Positions 1 to 10,870 of a stretch of DNA of 43,139 bases are shown piece after piece; position 1 is the stretch's first letter; each line of letters begins with the position of its first letter. Below the pieces are notes generated by a model, which saw only the letters and a program-made list of their open reading frames with translations, searched no databases and had not been told where the DNA came from. Source of the DNA: Trichomonas tenax (lineage: Eukaryota; Parabasalia; Trichomonadida; Trichomonadidae); NCBI GenBank assembly GCA_023091735.1, contig JALKBU010000395.1:1-43139 (forward strand), in the 5' to 3' direction. A program made the position numbers and the translations under genes.

Positions 1-1960
1 TGCAAACAATGATTTGATAGATATATAGACTGTGCCACTTATACCACTGGATAGACAACTATCAATAAGTTCATGAAAGTACTTTCAAATCGAAAAAATA
101 TTGATCAGATAAAAAGTTATGAAGGTCACGGGACTACACCGCAGAAGGAAAAATACTGCCATTCCTCACTCAGCACTTTTATCAATCAGTCACTTTTTAT
201 CAATTTGGCATTGCTATATATTCATTTGGCACATTTTTAAGCATTTGATTTCCATTATTATAAGGATTCGATTAATTTCATTTGATTAACAATATGATAT
301 GATATTTATCAATAACATTTGATCACTATTATGATATAAAATCAATCAATCAGATTTGATCTCTCTATTTTGCAGAATGCAAAACGATCAGTGGATCCAC
401 TGAAATCATACAATATTTGATATTGATGAATGCCTGCGATTAGTATTTGCTTTGAATTTTCCACAAATATCCTTTTTAAATAAGATATTATATAATATTG
501 CCCTACATTTTCTTTTTATAAAAATTCATGATAAGCTATCTTTTTCATGCATTCAAATGCAACTGCAAAAATGTACATTCAATGGCGGACTTGGTGAGGA
601 AAATTCCATATTTTGATGTGAATTTGGTAAACTCACTATGTCCTAAACAATGTGAAATGTAAACCAATCATTTTAACATTATGTCATGTAAAAAAGTGCC
701 GGTTTTTCATTTATAATACATGCTATTGAATGTTTTAGCTCAAAAAATAAGCGATCAATCTGAAGAAAATATTCATTTGGATGTTATTATATATTATCTC
801 AAACCCATGAACATCATTTCTGTACAGAAATTTATCTGATAAATTTATCAGAAGTAATGTAAATTACAGAATTGCGCAAGATATATAAATTAAACATTCA
901 TATTTTATCATCATTATGATATTTAATTAAACATTCATATTTTATCATCATTATGATATAGAATTAATCATTCACATTTTACTCACAATTTGGAACCTTG
1001 ATTTTATATCTTTTAGACTCAAAAAGTTCTTTCTCTCTACTGAGAATAATGGAATACGTTCCATATTACTAATAAAATGTAGGCATAGCATTATGATCAA
1101 TAAATAGCAATTTTTCAAATATGAAAATTTATAATTCCATTGGAGTAATGCAATTTTTAAAAAAGAATTCACACAAGCATGAATAGGAGTATAATTTGAT
1201 GCAATGATTTTGAATTTTATTTTGAATTTTTTGTCCGATAATGAAAAGTTTGGCTCTCAGCGATAAGGTTTGAGTCTGGGTTAAAATACACTCTCACTTT
1301 TTCACCGTCTTCAGAAAATTGTCTTTCACTTTTTCACTGATGGTCTTTTTGTTAAGCTTGAGATAGCTTTCTCTGTGCCATTGATCAGTACTCATCTATG
1401 GCATGATATTCACGGAGAGCTAAAAGATTGTTGTGCTGTATATAAAAATGGAATATGAGATAATTCGGTATTTTTATACTATATATATGGGGACGCTCCG
1501 ACTTGTCCCTGTGATGATATCATAAGAGTGTTAATGAATAATAGTAAACTTAGAAGGAAATCGAATATGCAATTTGTCAATAATATGGATATTGAGCGTG
1601 TTAGAACATTATATAGAGCTTTCCTTTATGTGTATATAGTATGAGTATGCGAAAATGAGAGATTTGATACGATATGAGAAATGAGATAGAAAATACTGCT
1701 TTTTCATTATTTACATAACTTGTAATGGATATATATGAAGATGGTATGATAATACAGCCTAGAATCGCATCAAAAAAATTTGGCATATTGTCATTTGAAA
1801 TTAATTTTGACATTATGACATGTAAAGCATGTTATGACGATGTAAATTGTTTTTTGACATGTAATTTTCGAAAGGGTATAATAAAATTTATGAGGGAAAT
1901 ATTTTAAAAATTGACATTTCCATATTACAAAAGTGGCGTTTGCTGAGTATTAGGGTGAAA
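1..1960. other. AT-rich intergenic DNA, no gene seen
   Basis: No reading frame here has the length or residue composition of a real protein; the frames are short and rich in Phe, Ile, Asn and Lys as expected from AT-rich noise. The only structure I can support is a short tandem repeat at 889-959 and three copies of the decamer TGWCATGTAA (682-691, 1816-1825, 1855-1864) that recur elsewhere in the window. Confidence 0.6.
889..959. repeat. Two-copy tandem repeat, 37-bp period
   Basis: A 34-base block beginning ATTAAACATTCATATTTTAT is present at 889-922 and again, identical, at 926-959, with a three-base spacer. A third, degraded start (GAATTAATCATTCACATTTT) follows at 961. This is a young local duplication; no function is implied. 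Confidence 0.85.
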
Positions 1961-1998
1961 CAATACGACACTTACCGCTATTGCAGAGGATATAGAAG

Positions 1999-2238
1999 CT
2001 GAACATGATATTATTTGTTCAGTGGAAGACCTTTTTGTACTCGATCGAACACATTGCGACCTCGAGCCCGAATCTGGGCTCAACTGCTTACAGCTAGTCA
2101 TCTGTGAAGGCTCTCCCTCGGTATTCTGCCTTCAAAACACAGGCAGAAACCCTCTTTGAATTTTATTTATATTAAAAGAATTCGCAAAAGGCTCGCACAG
2201 TGATCTGAATTGTTCCAAACTTCACTGGCGAGGCTTTT
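1999..2238 (+). ncRNA. Candidate structured RNA, hairpin cluster
   Basis: Within very AT-rich flanks this stretch is GC-richer and carries five hairpins in a row. H1 is CTGAACA/TGTTCAG (1999-2022). H2 is GAGCCC/GGGCTC with a six-base loop (2064-2081). H3 is TTACAG/CTGTGA with one G-T pair (2088-2107). H4 is TTCTGCC/GGCAGAA (2124-2148). H5 is an 11-base outer stem AAAAGGCTCGC/GCGAGGCTTTT (one mismatch) stacked on CAGTGA/TCACTG (2186-2238). No open frame explains it. I could not match it to U1, U2, U4, U5, U6, SRP, RNase P or 5S RNA by eye, and strand is a guess. A folded remnant of a mobile element is the main alternative. Confidence 0.35.
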
Positions 2239-2485
2239 GTATGTCTTACGCATCTCAAATGATGGCAAAATCAACTTTTGAAAAAAAGATCTAATCTGAT
2301 GCTCTTTTTTCCCTTGTTTAGGATAATAAATAATTGCTTTGTATGGTGTATGCTGTTGTTATCAACTTAAATCTCTGCAAATTTTGTCAACGCCCGAAAT
2401 TCTGTAATAAAATTTTAATTATTAATGCAAATATGTGTTCTACTTCATTAGTGGTATCTTCGTTCGATAAAAACGAAATCATGAC

Positions 2486-2493
2486 AAAAAAAA
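2486..2493 (-). terminator. RNA polymerase III T-run terminator of the tRNA
   Basis: Eight consecutive T residues on the minus strand start at the base right after the tRNA discriminator base. This is the standard Pol III stop signal and strengthens the call of a functional tRNA transcription unit. Confidence 0.7.
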
Positions 2494-2595
2494 TAGCGTT
2501 GGAAGGATTTGAACCTGCATCTTCAGCTTGAGACATATTTTAGAAAATCTTCAAGAATAAATTATACTGACTCTCTACCATTGAGATACAACGCT
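2494..2595 (-). tRNA. Intron-containing tRNA, possibly tRNA-Ile(AAU)
   Basis: On the minus strand the 7-bp acceptor stem AGCGTTG (2595-2589) pairs perfectly with CAACGCT (2501-2495), with discriminator A at 2494. A TCTC/GAGA D-stem encloses the loop AATGGTA. An anticodon stem TCAGT pairs with GCTGA (one G-T). A GGTTCAAATCC B-box forms the T-arm, whose stem has one C-T mismatch. Between the anticodon stem halves are 38 bases instead of 7, implying an intron of about 31 nt. If the loop is ATAAT plus AA, as in eukaryotic Ile tRNAs, the anticodon is AAU; the usual 37/38 intron position would put T at 37, so the identity is uncertain. Eight T residues follow directly. It could be a tRNA pseudogene. 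Confidence 0.7.
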
Positions 2596-3941
2596 TGCAC
2601 ATCATTTTTTATAACTAACATTTTGATATGAACAAAAAGTGAATTTACGTAGGACCTCTATTTTAGTGGAAAGCATGCTCTGAGTGAATTAGATATGGCC
2701 AACTTCTAGAACTCACCCATACGATAGTGGTTGTATGGGATGAAATGCATTTCATGTCATAAATAGAAATCAAAATATCGATATTTCACAAAATCATTTC
2801 AAATCTTATAGCAATGATTCAAGTAGATCATGCAAACGTAAGGGTGATAAAAAACAGGGAATTTATACAAAATTGAAGAAAATAGAAAAGTTCATTACAG
2901 ATATTATGAAGATTAAAGAATAAGACATTGATTCATTCATGTAAAACTTCCTCCAATTTGATTGTTATTATCACATTACTAATATAAAAATTCAGAAAAA
3001 TTCATATTACAAAAAATAACGCTGAATAGAAGGATTAATATTGGTTGAAATTATATTTGAAATTGAAATATTAACTCATATATAGTTCATTAAATATATA
3101 ACTCACAATATGAATGAGTTTTACCCTTTGCAAACATATCAAATTCGGTGATAACATATCAGATATTTGAGGTACTCAGAATGCATTATACATCATACAA
3201 TCATGTGGGGGAGGACTCCCCACAAGAAAAAAAGTTCTATCCATTTTTAACAATTCTAAAATTTTGTCGGTGAAGACTTCAAAATAATGCTCCCCCCAAG
3301 GTTGGGGCGTGGGGGATTGTGGGGGATTTGAAACTGGAATCAGAACCAGCTTCTAAAATAGGGAGGGATGCATTATTTCCCCCACACCCCCACAAGGTCC
3401 TTTCAACATCGATGTGATGACGCATTGGATAAATAAAATTAAAAATTAAATTTGTGATCGAAACCAGTGGTAAAGCTAACATATAAAAGATTCCATTCGA
3501 CTTATTATGCTTAAATTATATTGTAGGATTGCGTAACATTTTGAAAGCAACATAAAAAAAAGGATTAAAGCAATAAAAGTTAAAAGTAACCATATATACA
3601 AGAAAAGATAGCTGCAGATTTGGTCCTCATACCTAAATGTGCAAGTTGAAATTGTTTGTCTATACAATAATTATTTCTTTCACAATCAGTAATGTTCATA
3701 AATGACAGTTTTTTAAATAGTTCACATTGAAATGTAAAGTGACATATGTCAGTCAGTTTTTATGATGACATCTGACCTGAAAATTTTTGACATATCATTA
3801 GATCCAATTTATATATAACAGTTGATCTAATAATTGCTGAATCATTATACCGAATTTCAAATATTATACCAAACATAATTTTTGATTTGTTTGTTAATCG
3901 ATTTAAAAAAATATTTCGATTAATAATAATATCTAAACATT
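2596..3941. other. Intergenic DNA with G/C-run segment
   Basis: No convincing protein gene. The part at about 3200-3400 is unusual for its G- and C-runs (annotated separately). Around 3730-3800, 3' of the cyclase stop, several TGACAT/ATGTCA half-sites occur, but I cannot give them a function. Confidence 0.55.
3204..3394. repeat. G-run/C-run inverted repeat segment
   Basis: A hairpin TGTGGGG/CCCCACA lies near 3204-3224. Further on, TGGGGGATTGTGGGGGAT (3310-3327) is mirrored by ATTTCCCCCACACCCCCAC (about 3375-3393) on the same strand, so the two can pair as a long stem around a loop of about 45 bases. The left arm, preceded by GGTTGGGGCG, has four close G-runs and could form a quadruplex. Nothing similar appears in the coding parts of the window. 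Confidence 0.6.
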
Positions 3942-6900
3942 TTAATTAACAATAGTATTCTTTTCATGAGACAAAATTGTTTGTGTTGTGTTCAAGCTGG
4001 AAGAACTTGTTCCATTAAACACGTAATTGCTTGTTTTGACGTAATATGTCAATTGCTTTCCTTTGCCTTTAAGGAATGTTTCTCCTTTCTGAATGATTTC
4101 GAAGTTCATTCCTTTGATGACATCAAGCGTTGCTTGAGAAATGTGGATCTTATTAACTTCACAAGTACTCTGTAATCTGGCAGCAACATTGATCGCATCG
4201 CCGATAATATCGAAAACAGGTTTATCTGTACCAAGAACGCCAGCGATGATTGGACCACCAATATTAATGCCAACTCTGATCTGTAAGCTTGCATCAAATC
4301 TGATGTTGAGTTCTTCTAAGGAATTGATAACATCTTGCGAGAACAAAATAGATTGCTCTGCATGTTGTTCTGATGGAGAATCTTGGTTGAACAAACCAGA
4401 AGCAGCCATGTAAATATCACCGATCAATTTGATCTTCTGGACCATAGAATATTTGGCAGCGAGTTTATCTATTTGTGCGAAATAGAACGAAAGGTTTGAC
4501 ATAATGTCTTGTGGACTTAAGTTTGCGGCGTACTCTGAGAACTTGTTGATATCGATGAAAATAATTGCAGCTGTTGGAACATTGAATGAAATATCTTTTT
4601 CTCCTTTGTTGAGTTGCAAAACGATGTCTCTTGGAAGTATCTGATATAGTAATTTCTCTGATTTGGCCTTTTCTTCTTCTGCTTGCATCTTCTGTCTAAT
4701 GATCTGTGTCTGGTTCTTCATAATGACAACAAATGAGTTAACGGCGCTGTCGTTTTCACGCTTCATTCCAATGATTGTTACATGAACAGCCAATTCTTTT
4801 GATGCATCAGAGACAACTGTATAATTATCTTCAAAGTATGATGAGCTTTGACCCAATCTTATCTGTTCAAGTTTCTGTGAAATCTTTGGAACATCCTCAG
4901 CCAAGAAAAATGATGAAACGTTTTGGCCTAAGATTTGATCTTTTGTGAATCCAATTAAAGAACTCACCGCATTGTTGCTTGTTTCGATGATACCATAAAT
5001 GTTTGTGCATAAGATTGCGTCTGGTGCGTTTTTGATGATTGATGTTTCGATACTAATATCTTGAGTGTGTTCTTCTCCTTTTCCATTCAAGAAAATTTTC
5101 TCGAACAACTTTGAATTGATAAGAACATAAGGAGAGAATCTCTTGACGACCATTAAAGCTGCATTGTATGTCTGCACTCTGTTCTTGTAATAGAAGATGC
5201 TCGTGAAAACTAAAAGTGTCAAAAATACGCAACTTATCAACCAAAGAGCGATAACGAGATTTCTAATATAGTTGAACTTTTGGTGTGAAAGATCCAATAG
5301 AATCTGGAAAACTTGCAGCATTCTGTTATACATTCTGTAATTAGATAGATAAAGAACATTAATGAACTCCGTTTGCCATTGTGTTCCGTTGATTCCATTC
5401 TTCAAAGCTTGAATGATGTTATTCGCGAAATTCTTGTAAATTTTGACTTGCTGGTGGGCAGAAGCATTAGCGAAGAATTCACTTGGTGACAAAGTTGAAT
5501 CATCAAGTTTGTCATCAACAATATTTAAGTCATCTAATCTTGAATCGAAGCCACTGCATGGAGGAGAACAAGAAGTACCTCCAATCAAGTGTTGATCAGC
5601 TTCACCTAACTTTTCCAGGATTAAATCATTGAGCTGATAAATGATCAATTTTTCTGTTATATCGTAATTGATTGCTGGATTGCTGACAATAACTAACATT
5701 ACCAGAAGATTAAAAGACTCAGCAGCAAGAGAAAGTCTAACAGCTGCCATACTGCTCCATGCGCTGATCTTTTGGATATCTTCGTTCGCTTTAGCAGCGG
5801 CATGCCAACCGAAGTAGCAAATGAAAAGGAAGGAAAGTGAAACGTAAAGAATGATCAAAATCAAATGGACTGAAAGTTTGCTGTGTCCGTGATATTCTGC
5901 GATTCTAATATCATCTTCTTCCCTTGAAATAATTATTTTCTCTTTGGCTTCTGCCTTTGTCTTGATATCGAATGATTGGATTAAATTAATAATTTTGTTG
6001 ATATCTCTTCTAACTTTGAAATGAATAATAACGAATGGAATGAATGATATTATGAAGATAAAGATTGAGAAAACCCATTTGATGTTGTTAAGTTTCTTAT
6101 CTAAATCTTTTCCTTCATCCATTTGGTGTTCACTGATGTTTCCAAACCAATCAGTCATCATTTTATAGTATTCATGGAAATTCGATGTAATTTCACATGC
6201 TTCTGCACTCCGATATATTGCGAATGGATTTGTTAACGGATACGTTGCGATTATTCTTTGGTTTGTTAATGTATTTGTTATCAAACAAGCTAATGAACTT
6301 GGTCTTCTTGGAGAGTTTTCAAGCATGTGTCCATTATTTACACAAACGTATAGTCGAGATTTTTCTTCGAGTAATATGGATGCGAAATTGTAAATATTCA
6401 CGTTAGAAAGAGCCATATCTGTGAGTTGATTAATCAAACTCTGGAATTCGTCATGTGTTGCATTCGTATAGTTTAATATATACGAAAAATTGTTCGAAAA
6501 TACATCGATGAAAGGTCTGTCGTCAGGTTGATGCATCAATTTCAATGATTGTAACAATTTGTATGAATCTGGAAGTGCTGATAACATTTTGATGATTAAA
6601 TCGATACTCGATAAAGCAGAATAGAATCTCATGTACATACTCGATTCTGTTACATGAAGAGAATCAACTCTGTGCGTGAGACGTTTTTTTGCATACAAAA
6701 ACCAAGCTGTCAAGAAAGCAAATGGCAGAAATGCAATGATGATCGCTGCGATGTATCTGATTAACTTGATAGAGAAAGAAAATTTCGTGTTAAGTGTTCT
6801 CTGCAATGCCAATCTTGTTCTCGATTGATTTAATGTTATTCTGCCTAAATGATCTTCGACTTCGTTATCGAGTTCTGATTCCTCCGATTTATCACTTCCA

Positions 6901-8711
6901 CTGCTGCTATTTCGAGTTCCTTTGGCCGTTGACATTGTTGATGAATTCACGTTTTCTCCTTGTTTCTCGTTATTTATGATGATTTTGCCATCAAGGTCCA
7001 CGATTTTATTGAGAAGATATTTAGGAAATGCTCTTATCATTGATCTGAAAGATAAATCAATGCAATAATTCGCTCCCAATTCGATGTTTTGTTGTCTATT
7101 CTTGAAGAACAAACATTCAATGAAATCACACTCTGCTTCGCAGAGGTATCTCGCGTACTCTTCGCAATACTTCGAGTTATTCGGTGATAAAGATATTGCT
7201 TCCTTCCAAAGAGCTCTCGCGACTCGTGTTCTATCGGCCATCGACTCGAAATAGTCAACATCGATATTTTGGCCGTCGATAGCGTTTTTACAGAGATATT
7301 CGCATTGCCTGCTGATTGTCTTCAATTCGATGAGTTTTAATTTTGCATTTGTAATGATTGTCAAATTTCTAAGCGTTTTGATATAATCTATCTCGAAAAG
7401 AAGGAACCTTGTGGTCCAATGTAACTCATTTTTTGTCGTAATAAGCTTCTCGATCTTCGCTTGAAGTTTCATTTCTTTTGGAAAGAAATTGCAAAGTTGA
7501 AGACATATACAGAGCGCTCTTTCACTATCATAGCGTTCTATTATGTAGTTTACGAGGCTCCAATTGTAAAAATCGACGCAATAATTTTGAAATCCAATTT
7601 TCAAGTAAGCTAAAGCTTTGTCTTCATTAAATACAAGACCAAGAGAGTCATAGTAGTCGTTATATTCTTCTTGTGAATCTTTCGTGACATTTAAAAGCTT
7701 TTTGACATGTTTAAATTGAAATATGAAGTAAATCAACAAGACTCCGCTCAAAGCTACTAATGCAATGGTAGCACTGATAAGCGGCACGTAATACTGTATT
7801 TTGTCAACGAAAACAGTCAAAATTGTAACTAAATCACCTATTGCGCAAGCCCAGTGCCAAGCTACGCCCATCGATTGGAACAGTATATCGACGAATGTTT
7901 CATTTGACAGCATGTAGTATCCCAGGTAGAAGAAAGCAACCATATGAACAAAAATTGCGGCTATTGGAGCCCAATACTCGAAAAGTGTTAATATGAAAAA
8001 AACAATGATGGTAGCGAAGTTGAACCACAACATGTAAACCTTCAACAGTGGATCGAAGTTAAATAAAGGTCCTTTCGCGATATAAATTGTTTTTGCAGCG
8101 AATTGTTGAACCATTAAGAACGAAACAATCATATAAATGTAACACGATAGATACAAAAGGAACGCTATCAGCAGTGTTGCGCTGAAATAACCTTTGCAGA
8201 GCTTAATTCCTGTTTCGCAAGAACCAATCATCGCTGGCATATAAAACCATGGCAGAGCTGTGTTGTAGTACAGTCTTATCGGGTAATTTAGTATATTGAT
8301 GAATTTGCGCTGATATTTGTAGTATTGCAATTGAATTTGAATAAAAAGTATCGATAAAAAACCACAAATCCACATCGCAAGGCTTGCGTAGAGGTAATTT
8401 GTGTCTGTAGTTGGCCTGTCAGTGAAGAATAACACTTTAAAAAGCCATCTCATAACCGATTCGTTCATATAATTGTTCATATACTTCATCCAAGGCCACG
8501 TAGACACTAAAATGCACTGAGCGAAGTATATTATCAAGAATGGATATCTGAAAATGATTGGTATCAAGTTTTGCTGAAATATCGCATGAAATAATGGAAA
8601 CAGCATTTCCGTGTAGTCATTCTTCATGTGAAAATTCAGCGTCTGGGCATTGGCTTCCATACTGAGTGACTGAGTATTAACTTGGTTAATCTCAGCACTC
8701 ACTTTCGCCAT
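3942..8711 (-). CDS. Multi-pass membrane adenylyl cyclase with PAS domain
   Basis: This 1589-residue protein makes a cyclic nucleotide, most likely cAMP, at a membrane. The N-terminal third has seven or eight hydrophobic helices (about residues 50-332). A helical TPR/HAT-like region follows (about 350-590), resembling the part seen in TmcB/TmcC-type proteins, then an acidic Ser-rich linker. Four more helices lie near 652-672, 877-898, 946-970 and 1152-1176. A PAS domain sits at about 1234-1345. The class III catalytic domain is at about 1380-1570. Both metal-binding Asp are present, in FIDINKF (about 1384) and KLIGDIYMA (about 1429). The purine-specifying residues are Lys (KIKLIGD) and Asp (FDIIGDAIN), which favours ATP over GTP, and the Asn/Arg pair in NVAARLQS is intact. 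This architecture is expanded in trichomonads. The stop is part of TAAA, a trichomonad poly(A) signal. What the PAS domain senses cannot be read from the sequence. Confidence 0.93.
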   Translation of the reverse strand: MAKVSAEINQVNTQSLSMEANAQTLNFHMKNDYTEMLFPLFHAIFQQNLIPIIFRYPFLIIYFAQCILVSTWPWMKYMNNYMNESVMRWLFKVLFFTDRPTTDTNYLYASLAMWICGFLSILFIQIQLQYYKYQRKFINILNYPIRLYYNTALPWFYMPAMIGSCETGIKLCKGYFSATLLIAFLLYLSCYIYMIVSFLMVQQFAAKTIYIAKGPLFNFDPLLKVYMLWFNFATIIVFFILTLFEYWAPIAAIFVHMVAFFYLGYYMLSNETFVDILFQSMGVAWHWACAIGDLVTILTVFVDKIQYYVPLISATIALVALSGVLLIYFIFQFKHVKKLLNVTKDSQEEYNDYYDSLGLVFNEDKALAYLKIGFQNYCVDFYNWSLVNYIIERYDSERALCICLQLCNFFPKEMKLQAKIEKLITTKNELHWTTRFLLFEIDYIKTLRNLTIITNAKLKLIELKTISRQCEYLCKNAIDGQNIDVDYFESMADRTRVARALWKEAISLSPNNSKYCEEYARYLCEAECDFIECLFFKNRQQNIELGANYCIDLSFRSMIRAFPKYLLNKIVDLDGKIIINNEKQGENVNSSTMSTAKGTRNSSSGSDKSEESELDNEVEDHLGRITLNQSRTRLALQRTLNTKFSFSIKLIRYIAAIIIAFLPFAFLTAWFLYAKKRLTHRVDSLHVTESSMYMRFYSALSSIDLIIKMLSALPDSYKLLQSLKLMHQPDDRPFIDVFSNNFSYILNYTNATHDEFQSLINQLTDMALSNVNIYNFASILLEEKSRLYVCVNNGHMLENSPRRPSSLACLITNTLTNQRIIATYPLTNPFAIYRSAEACEITSNFHEYYKMMTDWFGNISEHQMDEGKDLDKKLNNIKWVFSIFIFIISFIPFVIIHFKVRRDINKIINLIQSFDIKTKAEAKEKIIISREEDDIRIAEYHGHSKLSVHLILIILYVSLSFLFICYFGWHAAAKANEDIQKISAWSSMAAVRLSLAAESFNLLVMLVIVSNPAINYDITEKLIIYQLNDLILEKLGEADQHLIGGTSCSPPCSGFDSRLDDLNIVDDKLDDSTLSPSEFFANASAHQQVKIYKNFANNIIQALKNGINGTQWQTEFINVLYLSNYRMYNRMLQVFQILLDLSHQKFNYIRNLVIALWLISCVFLTLLVFTSIFYYKNRVQTYNAALMVVKRFSPYVLINSKLFEKIFLNGKGEEHTQDISIETSIIKNAPDAILCTNIYGIIETSNNAVSSLIGFTKDQILGQNVSSFFLAEDVPKISQKLEQIRLGQSSSYFEDNYTVVSDASKELAVHVTIIGMKRENDSAVNSFVVIMKNQTQIIRQKMQAEEEKAKSEKLLYQILPRDIVLQLNKGEKDISFNVPTAAIIFIDINKFSEYAANLSPQDIMSNLSFYFAQIDKLAAKYSMVQKIKLIGDIYMAASGLFNQDSPSEQHAEQSILFSQDVINSLEELNIRFDASLQIRVGINIGGPIIAGVLGTDKPVFDIIGDAINVAARLQSTCEVNKIHISQATLDVIKGMNFEIIQKGETFLKGKGKQLTYYVKTSNYVFNGTSSSSLNTTQTILSHEKNTIVN

Positions 8712-10870
8712 TATCTCAAATAATAATTGAAATAATTCAATTGATATTTAAAATTTTAATATTTATTGTCACTTTTTGAGAAAATATAATAACGTACAAT
8801 GCATTGTTTTAGATTTTTCTATGCATTATATCCGTTTCCATGAAAAATAATTCTATGTCTCTTTCATTGTATATATGGATGAGCGAATTGGCAAAAATGG
8901 CCAATTCGAGCTGAAAAGTGATATTGTTGTGCCAGTTTTTTTAGGAATTCTATTTGTATCCTAAAATATCACCACAGAGATATACCATTAGCATTTATCA
9001 TTATAATTTCATAACATTAAAGCTCAAATCAGAGGATTTGATTTTATTTAAAATTAATCTTGGGTTTTTGAACCTATAAACGAGTGATTTTTAATACACA
9101 ATAGTTTGAAGTGTCCCTCTTAAGTTATTCATAATAAATTGAGTTTTCCTCAAGAGCTTCTCGATAAATCTATGCTTTTTCTTGGTTGTTTACTATCTAA
9201 ATAAAATGTACAATATGAGAATCATATAGAGCATTGGAGAATTTACGAATTTTGTCACTTTTCCACTAATTACACAGGGGTTGTATTAATTATCGAGGGG
9301 AAATATGTGATAATATGAGGGGAGAAATTGTTATAAAGGGTATTCTAAGAGTTTCATTAAAAGGGGAATTGAAAATAATAAGGGGGTTTTATTATAAGGG
9401 TTAGGTAAAATAATGAGGTGGATTTTTTATAATTTACGGGTCAACCTGCATTATAAAGGGTCCTTGGGTTGCTCCTTCCGCGATCCTTAAAAATGTTGAG
9501 TTCACGCAGCTAAAAAGTGCCTAATTCGCACATCCATAAATTGTACAGCTTAAAGATTATATATCCACGAAAATAATTTTAAACCACAAAATATCTTTTC
9601 GAAAATTCACAACAATGACTTGTCCATTCAACCATATATCTGACTATTTGTGTGTCATATAATTGTAGCCAAATAGATGAAAAATATGGAGACAGAAAAA
9701 AAATTTTGGATCGATTTTGTGGAAAGAGACAAAATAATATAATATAGATTTTTTAATTATAATTTGTTATTTAGAGAGTTCGATAATTTGCATGAGATAA
9801 ATTAAATCTACATAATTAAAATCTTAAAAATAGTTATGACATCAAGGGGATTTGGCTGAAAACATCGCGTTATATCGGATATTTTGTCCGGAGGCGATAA
9901 ATCTTTATTTTTTGATATCAATCAACAATGAATTGTTACACAGAGATGTGTTTGAGTGATTATCAGTGAGTACTCATTCGTAAAATTGTGATTGGAATAT
10001 GTATCAACAAAATTAACATATGATTGCCCTTATCTTATTGAAATTTTGCAATATTGTTGCGGATTTTTAAAATAACAATATATTTAGGGAGTATAGCGGA
10101 TTTGCATTATAAATATATCAAGATTTCAAGATTTCATAAAAAATCGAAGGACAAAATGTTAATAATGGATTATTTCTTCGATTTTTAGTGTTTGTTGACG
10201 ATGTGCATTGTCTTTTTCACGCCGTTGATTTCATAATATTATGCTTCCTTGAAAAGAAATTCAGAATAAAATTCAATGTTTATACGTTATAAGATATTCA
10301 GAAAAGTGGTAATTGCTTCTTTATATATTTTTGGATAGAATTTGAGAAAATTTTCCATGCAAAATATTTTCACAAAGCAACTTGTTGTATAATGTTTTTT
10401 CCTATTTTACAGCGTTTTATAGTCTTTTTAACGAATTCTGGCGATATTTGAAAATTTCGTGAAATTTGCCGTTGAAATTTTCTTGTTTGGACTTAAAATC
10501 TAGATCTCTTCAAAGTTTTCAACGATTTCATCAACTAAAATAGGCAAAATATTCAACATTTTACGAAATGAATTCGAATCTTTTTATTTATCTCGAAAAA
10601 TTTAGTCTACATCCTCTACAATATCTAAATATTAAAAGGATATTCAAACGGGAAATTATATAATATTAGAATTTTTGAACTACTCAAATATTTTATTTTT
10701 CTATCCAATTTTATCAAAATTTTATGTTCCAAAAAAGATAGTAAGAAAAACATTTAATGAATTATGATTTATTTTTGGTGTAGTTTCTATATCAATGAGA
10801 AAATGAGAATTTAATAGGATGTAAAGAATTTTTGCCATGTAAACTTTTTTTTGCCTCCAGAACATTCTAA
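8712..10870. other. Long intergenic region between divergent genes
   Basis: About 2.1 kb separates the divergent cyclase and CFAP100-like genes. No frame looks coding. The promoters of both genes must lie here, but no clear TCAYW initiator sits next to either ATG. The one patterned part is a series of G-runs at 9278-9470. Confidence 0.6.
9278..9470. repeat. Periodic G-run degenerate minisatellite
   Basis: At least eight runs of three to five G recur every 15-25 bases in otherwise AT-only DNA, commonly in the context ATTATAAAGGG or ATTATAAGGG. The same ATTATAAAGGG block occurs again just upstream of the LRR gene near 12650. The units are too diverged to give a firm consensus by eye. Confidence 0.5.

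Noticed and set aside
1971..1990. ACTTACC resembling the U1 snRNA 5' end
   Set aside because: Seven bases only; the following sequence does not form U1 stem-loops that I can recognise, and trichomonad 5' splice sites (GTAYGT) would need a different match.
8970..9000. ACAGAGA with TTAGCAT resembling U6 snRNA
   Set aside because: Spacing between the two blocks is wrong, there is no downstream internal stem-loop and no T-run at the right distance.
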